Assembly: GCA_003229495.1 (NCBI GenBank)
Contig: QIEB01000568.1
Coordinates: 1-10,669 of the forward strand
Direction of reading: 5' to 3'
Origin: Flammeovirgaceae bacterium
Lineage (GTDB): Bacteria; Bacteroidota; Bacteroidia; Cytophagales; Cyclobacteriaceae
DNA: 10,669 nt
Each line of letters opens with the position of its first letter. Position 1 is the stretch's first letter. Position numbers and translations under genes: made by a program. The notes under the pieces were generated by a model. That model saw nothing but the letters and a program-made list of their open reading frames with translations. It had not been told where the DNA came from and made no database searches. Positions 1-6,957 of the stretch are shown in pieces.

Positions 1-236
1 AGGCCATAGACAATTTACAGTCAACCCATCCCGGTATAGCCATGGAACAAAAGGGCGAAATGGTTCGGATCATTATTCCCGATAAATACAAAGTTGGACA
101 TGAGGCCCATTTTAATCAGGTGGCCACTAAGTACCTTAATTATCTGAAAGCAGGAAAAATGCCGGATTGGGAAGTGCCCAATATGCTGGCTAAATATTAT
201 ACCAGCACCAAGGCCTATGCAATGAGCAGGAAATGA
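1..236 (+). CDS. Gfo/Idh/MocA-family oxidoreductase, C-terminal fragment
   Basis: This is the 3' end of a gene that begins left of the window. The frame is open from base 3 (Ala-Ile-Asp-Asn...) through the stop at 234-236, giving 77 visible codons. The ATG at 42 is therefore internal and is not the start. The visible tail contains IIPDKYKVGHEAHF, then KYLNYLKAGKMPDWEVPNML, then AKYYTSTKA near the end. I recognise this pattern from the C-terminal domain of Bacteroidota Gfo/Idh/MocA-type putative oxidoreductases (NAD(P)-dependent sugar or sugar-derivative dehydrogenases). The Rossmann domain and catalytic residues lie off the window, so substrate and cofactor cannot be judged. It converges on the heparinase-like gene, with 10 bases between the stop codons. 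A carbohydrate role fits that neighbour, but this is inference. The family call rests on memory of the C-terminal signature. Confidence 0.7.
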   Translation, partial: AIDNLQSTHPGIAMEQKGEMVRIIIPDKYKVGHEAHFNQVATKYLNYLKAGKMPDWEVPNMLAKYYTSTKAYAMSRK

Positions 237-246
237 TCTCCCTGAC

Positions 247-3200
247 CTAATAATTAATGATGATCTTACCCTCCCCCTTTGGAAGTTGAAGTTTTAATTC
301 TTTGGTGTCAGGTTCATAGGAGAATCCTTCTACCGGTTGATCATTTAAGGTAATGGTAGTTGGGGCATCGTCTAAATGGAGTGTAAGTAAGCCATCCTCC
401 TCTATATAAAAGTTTAACCGGTCCTGACTGTATTCAAAAGTTAAGGGCACCTCAGATGTCAGTTTTAGGCCTTTGCCCTGATAGACAAGGGCTTTTGCTA
501 CAAATATCCGGTCATTATTCCAGGTAAACGCGAGGGCATCAGTGGAGGTGTTCTCAACTTGATACTGCAGACCTGGTTTAGTAGAGAAGGCAAACTTTTT
601 GCCCATTGCTATCCCTGAAACAAAGCCATCTCCACTTTCACTGGTCACTTCTGGAGCGCTACCGGAATGGGTAGTAGTTATTAAATTCGCCATAACCAAA
701 GGGCTACCATTTGTTCGGCTACTGATGGTAAGCATACCCTCTTGCTCCAATGGTCGTTCATTTTGTAACGTTCGCAAATAATGTGGCGTTGCCACAGCTT
801 TTGCAACTGCATTGGAAGGGGCCAAATGCAACACATGCATAGTTGCATCATCCTTAACAATGGTAGATTCATTTTCACCCGGGTGTATGTCTTCCAAACG
901 CTTGGCTTGGTAGAGTAAGGTGATTTCAGCATCTTCTGCTGCAGGAACGGCCACATCCAGCATTAATATGACACCAGGTTTGAGATAAAGTACATTTCGG
1001 CTAAGTTCACTTACTTTGTCCCAATACAACTTGCCAATGTTACCTGATGAAAAAGCAGCTTGTTCTCCGTCCAGAAAATGAGACACAGATGCGTGATCAT
1101 CAAAACCGGGGGCAAAGTTTAAGTGGTCCCCTACCCTTTGGCTTTGATGATTGCCATTGACCAATATAGTTGAATGACCAACCGGCTGGGTCAACCAGGA
1201 TTGGTAAATCGGATCGTCATAATAATGAGAACTGTGCAATGGTCTTTCTTCCACGAAGATCTTACCGCGATCAGCCAACCAAAAACTACCTTGATCCAGG
1301 TGTTGATGATTATATGCAGGTCCGGTCCTCATTACAAAAACAAAATCATCCTTCTCCCAACCACTTTTGAATACGGTGGTACCCAGATCCCGGAATAACT
1401 TCACCGGATTTTCTTCAAATGGGTCTTCTTGGGGAATATTATCCGTATCAAAAACTACATCCTCATAACTTGCATTTTTAGAGCTGCTTTCATTTAGAAA
1501 ATGATAAAACCAACTCAAACGAGGATTCTTATATTTCGCCAGTAGATAAGCCCAGTTTACCGCTGAAGTAAGACCTCTGGAGTCACCGTATTCAAACCAT
1601 TTTTTATCTTTTATCAACCCGGCCCAAATGTACTCGTTGTAAGTGCCCATAAGTGGTGGCGATAGATCAATAGAAAACACCTGTTCCAGTGAAGTTAAAC
1701 TATAAGACAGGTTTGAAAAACTATAATTATTATACCCAAAACCTTCTCCCCAGGCACCATCCTTGCTATCTGTCACGTTATTGATGAATCGGTATAACTT
1801 CATTATAGCACCGGTAAAATAGGGTTCGATATTTCTGGTGTCATCTCCATCCTCATACACAGCGGCCTGACACATCAGCGATCCACCTACGATCATGGCC
1901 AACCAATTGGAAGTAGCTGCCGTAATATTGTCGTTGTAAACATAAGTGCGATGAACCCCCTCCACAATATTCTTCATGATTGCCTGGCGAATTTTTGTCC
2001 GCTCATCCGTGCTCATTAGGTCATAGACCAGGTCATAGGCCTCGGCCACCCGGTGTGACCAGCTGCCCGTTCGGTGCTCGCTGAATCTCCCTCGTTTGGT
2101 TTGCCACGGATGGGTCCAGTTGGGCCAGGAAGCCAGACGCAACAGCACTTGTTTCACATATTCACCGGCCTCTAAGTCTCCATGAAAAGTATAAGCTCTG
2201 GCATTTTGTCGCAGTGCTTCACCGGTGTGATAGATATGTGATCCCCAGGCATCCCAGGTAGGAAGCCAGACCTCATCAGGAAACTGGTCCAGGTCAAAAA
2301 TGAGGCCCTCCAGGGGAATTTTCTCTCTAAGTTCCTGGGCACGCACAGAGATATCTTCATATATCCCCTTAAACCGGTTTTCTTGAAACCTTTTATCGAT
2401 TTCCTTTTTCTTCCCGGTATCAAATAATAATCGGGGATGTTTTCCAGCTATGTTTTTTGGAGCAATATGAATAGTAAACTCAGTATCCGATATGAGGTTG
2501 GCGCCATCGTACGCCTTTAGGGTGCCAAGGTATAGTCCCTCTTGGAAACTTAGTTTAAGTGGTGACAAGGACCACTGTCCATCCTGATGTGCTAACTTCC
2601 CCTCAAACACAGGTTTATTCCTATGGGTATAAGACACGATTTCAAGCGATACATCCTTTGTCTCGGGCGACCATTCTCCGCTCAAATCGAATACATCTCC
2701 CTGGTAATAATGCTTTTCGGGTATATATGGTTTGTACTCTGGGAGCTTAAACATTGTCGGTTCGGCAAATAGGAATGGGATTGAACGAGCGCCTTTAAAG
2801 GTTATATCATCCAATCCAAAATAGATGGGCATATCCGGATCGGCCTTGGGAAATTTCGCCAAAAATGCCAAAGCATGTATTTTGATTTTTTCTTTACCGT
2901 CAATTGCCGGATTTCCCTTTACAAAATCAGCGTAACCCAGCGTCACCCATTCCCACTGGTTGGTTACTGGATCGGGTATGGTGAAATCCAGCTTGCCATA
3001 TGATCCGGCGGCAAACCTCACCTTAAGAGATTCCGCCATTTGGATGGTTTTTAGATAATACCTGAAACTAATGGTGGCTCCGGGTACCAGGTACATGTCA
3101 AGCAACTTTTGGGCGCCGGCGTAGTTGTCCACAGCGGTATAGGGTGTTACCTTCTGGACAATTGAAATGTTGGAGTCTCCCGGCACCATTTCATTTACTC

Positions 3201-3423
3201 TAAAGTTTTGATTATAGGCAATATCTTGCCATAAGGGGTACGATGCCCAGGCGCCCAGGTCCCTATCCTCAAAATCATCCGAGTAAATCCAGGGTTCCAA
3301 AACCGTGGCGTCCAGAGAGTCTTTTACTATATTTTGAACTGTTTGCTCTATTGGAGTGGTAAGGGCAGAAATAGATGGCCACGCAACAACAAAGCCTAAT
3401 AAGTAACAAGCGGTATAGAACAT
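247..3423 (-). CDS. Secreted heparinase II/III-like (DUF4962-type) polysaccharide-degrading enzyme
   Basis: A 1058-residue protein, predicted to be exported and to cleave an acidic polysaccharide, probably by beta-elimination. The substrate is not readable from sequence. Residues 1-20 form a hydrophobic leader ending near SISA. Residues about 43-213 look like a carbohydrate-binding-type beta-sandwich (starting DDFEDRDLGAW), and about 220-325 like an Ig-like strand domain. HPRLLF at 329-334 opens the alpha/alpha-toroid part, with SHRVAEAYDLVYD (456-468) and SNWLAMIVGG (505-514). The heparinase II/III beta-sheet signature NHQHLDQGSF is at 705-714 (His706, His708, Asp710), followed by GHSTILVNG at 749-757. 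The C-terminal about 350 residues are beta-rich. Over 1000 residues is long for heparinases but fits the multidomain DUF4962 type. The leader has no Lys or Arg before its core. The in-frame sequence just upstream encodes TRKRF but has no ATG, GTG or TTG, so the start is uncertain. No SusC/SusD pair or sulfatase is in view. Alternatives are an alginate- or ulvan-type lyase of the same fold. Confidence 0.85.
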   Translation of the reverse strand: MFYTACYLLGFVVAWPSISALTTPIEQTVQNIVKDSLDATVLEPWIYSDDFEDRDLGAWASYPLWQDIAYNQNFRVNEMVPGDSNISIVQKVTPYTAVDNYAGAQKLLDMYLVPGATISFRYYLKTIQMAESLKVRFAAGSYGKLDFTIPDPVTNQWEWVTLGYADFVKGNPAIDGKEKIKIHALAFLAKFPKADPDMPIYFGLDDITFKGARSIPFLFAEPTMFKLPEYKPYIPEKHYYQGDVFDLSGEWSPETKDVSLEIVSYTHRNKPVFEGKLAHQDGQWSLSPLKLSFQEGLYLGTLKAYDGANLISDTEFTIHIAPKNIAGKHPRLLFDTGKKKEIDKRFQENRFKGIYEDISVRAQELREKIPLEGLIFDLDQFPDEVWLPTWDAWGSHIYHTGEALRQNARAYTFHGDLEAGEYVKQVLLRLASWPNWTHPWQTKRGRFSEHRTGSWSHRVAEAYDLVYDLMSTDERTKIRQAIMKNIVEGVHRTYVYNDNITAATSNWLAMIVGGSLMCQAAVYEDGDDTRNIEPYFTGAIMKLYRFINNVTDSKDGAWGEGFGYNNYSFSNLSYSLTSLEQVFSIDLSPPLMGTYNEYIWAGLIKDKKWFEYGDSRGLTSAVNWAYLLAKYKNPRLSWFYHFLNESSSKNASYEDVVFDTDNIPQEDPFEENPVKLFRDLGTTVFKSGWEKDDFVFVMRTGPAYNHQHLDQGSFWLADRGKIFVEERPLHSSHYYDDPIYQSWLTQPVGHSTILVNGNHQSQRVGDHLNFAPGFDDHASVSHFLDGEQAAFSSGNIGKLYWDKVSELSRNVLYLKPGVILMLDVAVPAAEDAEITLLYQAKRLEDIHPGENESTIVKDDATMHVLHLAPSNAVAKAVATPHYLRTLQNERPLEQEGMLTISSRTNGSPLVMANLITTTHSGSAPEVTSESGDGFVSGIAMGKKFAFSTKPGLQYQVENTSTDALAFTWNNDRIFVAKALVYQGKGLKLTSEVPLTFEYSQDRLNFYIEEDGLLTLHLDDAPTTITLNDQPVEGFSYEPDTKELKLQLPKGEGKIIINY

Positions 3424-3530
3424 GAAACGTTTACGTGTTTGTTGGTAAAATAAAGAAAAAATCTATGTTCCACCAGTCAACTTCCTAAAATCAAGATTTC
3501 TTACTATGTTTAATAGTCAATCCGAGCAAA
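3424..3530. promoter_or_regulatory. Divergent intergenic region (promoters in both directions)
   Basis: These 107 bases separate the start of the heparinase-like gene (- strand) from the start of the DUF1592 cytochrome gene (+ strand), so both transcripts must begin here or close by. The region is AT-rich. I found no convincing Bacteroidota promoter pair (TTG near -33 with TAnnTTTG near -7) at correct spacing in either direction. The nearest is TATGTTTA at 3505-3512 on the + strand, which lacks a matching TTG upstream. An 8-bp perfect palindrome, AAACGTTT, lies at 3425-3432 directly against the heparinase start codon. Its CG-centred shape resembles LacI-family operators, but a palindrome this short is expected by chance fairly often. 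No clear Shine-Dalgarno sequence precedes either start. Confidence 0.5.
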
Positions 3531-5501
3531 ATGCGCCTTCTATTACTATTGCCACTCACTTTCCTCCTTTCAGCTACCTCACTGGCTGCAGACTGGCCTA
3601 AGGAACAAAGACATTTTTGGGATGTGGTCCAGCCGATCATGGAGGATAACTGCAACCGGGCATGCCACAACGCAGATGACAAGAAAGGAGGACTCAACTT
3701 AGACGATTTTTCCTTTATAGTAGCCATCCAAAGAAGGGGTGAAGTATTTCTCAAGCTGATCGACCATGTTGAAAATGGCACCATGCCTCCGGAAGGCAAG
3801 CAGCCACTCAGTAAAATGGAAAAGGACACCCTCCTTTTTTACATCAAAAAGTATATCAAAGATGCGCTTGAAAAACCCGATCCAGGCCTGATCACTTCGC
3901 GGCGACTCAGCAATCGCGAATACGAGTATGTCATCCAAGACCTCACCGGCATCACCATCAATACCGATTCACTACTTCCCCGTGACCCGGGTGGAGGAGA
4001 AGGCTTTGACAACTTCGCCAGAACCCTGTATATAACGCCTCTATTGATGGAGCGCTACTTCGACATCGGGGAATCGGTGATTGAGCAACTGAATGCCAAC
4101 CAGGAAAGCTGGCGTTTACGGGTTCCGGAAAACTCCTTTACAATATTTCAAAGAATAAAACACTGGTGGTACAGCTGGATCTACCATCGCGACCTGGAAT
4201 ACGAAGCTACCATCCGCAATGCACGGGAAGCCATTGGCTCATTTGCTACCCTGGCATATCGACGCTACTTAACACCTTTAGAACGCGATAATCTACTTCA
4301 TTTTTTTGAAGAAGTATATCAAAGTTTGCCTGAGGAGGAGCCCCGATATGATGAAGCCATGAAGGAAGTTTTTAAGGCCGTTCTGGTCTCTCATCATTTC
4401 TTGATCCGGCAGGAAGCTGATCCCCCACTGACGGAACCTTATCCGATCAGCAGTTTTGAACTGGCCACCCGCCTCTCTTCATTTCTATGGTGCAGTATCC
4501 CTGATGTTGAGTTACTTGAGGCTGCTTACCGGGAAGACTTACGGGATTCTGAATTGTTAAAGCACCAGGTACGGCGTATGCTGGATGATCCAAAAGCACG
4601 GCGCATGGCTGAAAGCTTTGTTTCTCAATGGTTGGAGATCGATAATCTGACCCAACCAACCTACGAAAAGGATGAGCACCTTTTCCCTGAATTTGATGCA
4701 GAATTGAGGGCGGCCATGTATGGGGAGACTGTAGCGTTTTTTTATTATACCCTGAGCGAAAGCAGGAACTTTCTTGAATTGTTGAACGGACGCTATACCT
4801 TCCTGAACGAAACACTGGCAAAACATTACGGCATTGATGGTATCAAAGGAAATGAAATGCGAAAAGTAAATCTGGAAGGAACGGAACGAGGGGGCATTCT
4901 GGGCATGGCCAGCGTGCTTACTGCCACCTCTCTGCCTAATAGAACAAGTCCGGTGTTGCGCGGCAAATGGGTGATGGAGAAAGTACTGTCAACACCTCCC
5001 AAGCCACCACCACCTAATGTACCCGATCTTGAAGCCACCAGAGAAATACGCGATGAGCTTAGTTTGCGTGAAGCTTTGATAATACACAGAGAGAACCCCT
5101 CGTGCTTTGGATGCCATCAGGACATGGATGACTTGGGCTTCGCACTGGAAAATTACGATGCCATTGGTCGATGGCGTACTACTTATAATAATTCGACGGC
5201 GCTCATTGACGTCACCGGATCCTTAAAATCAGGCGAATACTTTGAGGGAGTCACCCAGCTAAGGGAGGTCCTGATTTCCAAACAGGAACAGTTTGCTAAA
5301 GGGATTTCCAGAAAAATGCTGGGCTTTGCCCTTGGCAGGTCGATAGAATTTAGGGACACAAAATTCGTTGAGCAGCTTGCAGAATCGTTGATAGAAAATC
5401 AATTCGATCCCGTTCCCTTTATCGAGGAGTTAGTGCTTAGCTATCCGTTCCAGTATAAAAAAACGGACAAAGTGATAGTGGATCCAAATGTAGGGACATA
5501 A
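3531..5501 (+). CDS. DUF1592/DUF1588-type (planctomycete-style) c-type cytochrome protein
   Basis: A 656-residue exported protein of the family in which DUF1587, DUF1595, DUF1592, DUF1588 and DUF1585 follow an N-terminal cytochrome domain. A Sec leader covers residues 1-20 (MRLLLLLPLTFLLSATSLAA). The first heme site, at 41-46, reads CNRACH (CX3CH rather than CXXCH). It is followed by KKGGLNL and MPPEGK (85-90), whose Met85 is a plausible axial ligand. Then come SRRLSNREYEYVIQDLTG (DUF1587, about 123-180), REAIGSFATLAYRRYLTP (DUF1595, about 228-292), an ELATRLSSFLW stretch (DUF1592, about 308-435) and GGILGMASVLTATSLPNRTSP (DUF1588, from about 453). This last part holds the second heme site CFGCH (525-529) in the typical NPSC..CH..MDDLGFALENYDAIGRWR context. 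The DUF1585 part (about 560-640) ends QFDPVPFIEELVLSYPF. The biochemical role of the family is unknown; electron transfer in the periplasm or at the surface is inferred. It heads the module and lies 64 bases before the DUF1552 gene, its usual partner. There is no obvious RBS at the ATG, which is acceptable for Bacteroidota. Confidence 0.93.
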   Translation: MRLLLLLPLTFLLSATSLAADWPKEQRHFWDVVQPIMEDNCNRACHNADDKKGGLNLDDFSFIVAIQRRGEVFLKLIDHVENGTMPPEGKQPLSKMEKDTLLFYIKKYIKDALEKPDPGLITSRRLSNREYEYVIQDLTGITINTDSLLPRDPGGGEGFDNFARTLYITPLLMERYFDIGESVIEQLNANQESWRLRVPENSFTIFQRIKHWWYSWIYHRDLEYEATIRNAREAIGSFATLAYRRYLTPLERDNLLHFFEEVYQSLPEEEPRYDEAMKEVFKAVLVSHHFLIRQEADPPLTEPYPISSFELATRLSSFLWCSIPDVELLEAAYREDLRDSELLKHQVRRMLDDPKARRMAESFVSQWLEIDNLTQPTYEKDEHLFPEFDAELRAAMYGETVAFFYYTLSESRNFLELLNGRYTFLNETLAKHYGIDGIKGNEMRKVNLEGTERGGILGMASVLTATSLPNRTSPVLRGKWVMEKVLSTPPKPPPPNVPDLEATREIRDELSLREALIIHRENPSCFGCHQDMDDLGFALENYDAIGRWRTTYNNSTALIDVTGSLKSGEYFEGVTQLREVLISKQEQFAKGISRKMLGFALGRSIEFRDTKFVEQLAESLIENQFDPVPFIEELVLSYPFQYKKTDKVIVDPNVGT

Positions 5502-5565
5502 TGATTTTATGTCATAAAGTTTTATATTGTAAGGTAGGAAACCCTTAAAACAACTATTAGGTAGA

Positions 5566-6957
5566 ATGAAATCCTGGCAGATATCCCGTAGAAAAGCGCT
5601 TCGTGGATTAGGGGCCACTGTTGCCCTTCCCTTTCTCCAGGCAATGGTGCCTCCAGGAGTACGGATGGAAAACTATATTGAAAAAAATCGGCCAAATAGA
5701 TTGGCTATCTTCTACTTCCCGAATGGCGTCCGCCAGGATTACTGGACACCCCAGCAATCTGGCCGTGAATTTATCATGTCCCCCACATTGAAACCCCTGG
5801 AGGCGCACAAAAAGGATCTTTTAATCCTTGGCCAACTAAAAAATAATCTGGTCGATGTAAAAGGGACGGATGGACATTACACCAAGACTGCGCCTTTCCT
5901 AACATGCCGGCTGGTTGAAAAAACCACAGGTTCCAACATTGATGTAAAAGGCATCTCCATGGATCAGGTATTGGCGCAGCATATTGGCAGGAAAACACGC
6001 TTTTCATCCCTGGAATATGGCATAGACCCGATAACCAGCGGAGTCGATACTAATGTAGGATATACTCGACTTTACGGTTCATCCATCAGCTGGGAGAGTC
6101 CAACCCGACCCAAATCAAAAGAGATCAATCCTCATTTTGCTTTTGACCGGCTTTTCCGGGATTTTATTCCCGGCGTGACACCGAAAAAACAAAACCCCTG
6201 GAAGAAAAGTGTGGTGGACCTGGTGCTGGAAGATGCCCAACGGCTCAACCGGCAGCTTGGCGCTGCGGACCAGAATAAAATGGCCGAATATCTGGAATCA
6301 GTGCGATCAGTTGAGAAACGACTGGAATCCGGGGATGATCTAAGAGATTTTGAGGCCAATATAACACCCGACATCTTAAAAGAATTAATTAGAATGAATG
6401 TTCGGGTGAACGATTATATCGAGATGAACTCGGGCATCGACGGCACAGAAAAGGTACGACTGATGATGGATATTAACGCCCTTGCCCTGTGGAGTGATGC
6501 CACTCGTGTTACCTCATTTATGTTTGGCAATTCGGTTAGCAACCGAAGTTTTTCTTTCCTCGACGGTGTCGAAGGAGGTCACCACAGCATCTCCCATCAC
6601 CGTAGTCACCCCAAACGTATCGAAATGTACGGCAAGATCAACAAATGGCATTCCGAGCAGTTCAAATACTTCCTGGACCGTATGAGCTCTATGAAAGAAG
6701 GCGACCAGTCCTTGATGGACAACTCCGTCATTTTATATGGCTCCAGTCTCCGCGACGGTGACATGCACCGGGCATCCAATCTGCCCATAGTATTGGCGGG
6801 CAGCGGTGGCGGACGCTTGGATACAGGACAGAACATCATCTATGAAGAGGACACACCCCTGGCGAACTTATATCTTACCTTGCTTAATACCATGGGTGTA
6901 CCCATTGATAGTTTTGCAGACAGCACCGGACCCTTGGATGGCATTACCAGCGCGTGA
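5566..6957 (+). CDS. DUF1552 (HXXSHH) family protein with twin-arginine leader
   Basis: A 463-residue protein of Pfam family DUF1552, named for its HXXSHH motif. The motif is visible at residues 340-345 within GGHHSISHHRSHP. The N-terminus QISRRKALRGLG (residues 5-16) followed by ATVALPFLQAM is a twin-arginine (Tat) leader with Arg8-Arg9, so export of a folded, possibly metal-loaded protein is likely. Further family landmarks are RLAIFYFPNGVRQDYWTP (45-62), DINALALWSDATRVTSFMFGN (302-322), DNSVILYGSSLRDGD (385-399, resembling alkaline-phosphatase-superfamily and DUF1501 C-termini) and NLPIVLAGSGGG (405-416). Length is normal for the family. Its catalytic activity is not established to my knowledge. 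Genes for DUF1552 and DUF1592/1588 proteins commonly sit side by side, as here, which suggests they act together. The ATG has a weak AGG at about 7 bases upstream. The stop overlaps the next gene's GTG start (GTGA), implying translational coupling. Confidence 0.93.
   Translation: MKSWQISRRKALRGLGATVALPFLQAMVPPGVRMENYIEKNRPNRLAIFYFPNGVRQDYWTPQQSGREFIMSPTLKPLEAHKKDLLILGQLKNNLVDVKGTDGHYTKTAPFLTCRLVEKTTGSNIDVKGISMDQVLAQHIGRKTRFSSLEYGIDPITSGVDTNVGYTRLYGSSISWESPTRPKSKEINPHFAFDRLFRDFIPGVTPKKQNPWKKSVVDLVLEDAQRLNRQLGAADQNKMAEYLESVRSVEKRLESGDDLRDFEANITPDILKELIRMNVRVNDYIEMNSGIDGTEKVRLMMDINALALWSDATRVTSFMFGNSVSNRSFSFLDGVEGGHHSISHHRSHPKRIEMYGKINKWHSEQFKYFLDRMSSMKEGDQSLMDNSVILYGSSLRDGDMHRASNLPIVLAGSGGGRLDTGQNIIYEEDTPLANLYLTLLNTMGVPIDSFADSTGPLDGITSA

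Noticed and set aside
42..236. A free-standing 64-aa gene starting at the ATG at 42
   Set aside because: The frame is open to the left edge and the upstream codons fit the same C-terminal domain, so it is the tail of a longer gene.
237..246. A bidirectional terminator between the first two convergent genes
   Set aside because: There are only 10 bases between the stop codons and no hairpin with a T-run is visible here or just inside the genes.
1174..1398. Two overlapping + strand open frames inside the heparinase-like gene
   Set aside because: Both are antisense to the conserved NHQHLDQGSF region and have no recognisable features.
3491..3829. Open frame of 112 codons on the - strand covering the divergent region and the 5' end of the DUF1592 gene
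   Set aside because: It overlaps the signal peptide and heme site of a real gene on the opposite strand, and the product looks like antisense translation.
4447..4821. Open frame of 124 codons on the - strand inside the DUF1592 gene
   Set aside because: It lies entirely antisense to a well-supported gene, its low-complexity protein has no recognisable motif, and it has no separate promoter or RBS.
5506..5518. Inverted repeat TTTATG-T-CATAAA between the DUF1592 and DUF1552 genes
   Set aside because: It has only 6-bp AT-rich arms with a 1-base centre. That is too weak to call a terminator (no loop, no GC stem) or an operator without conservation data.
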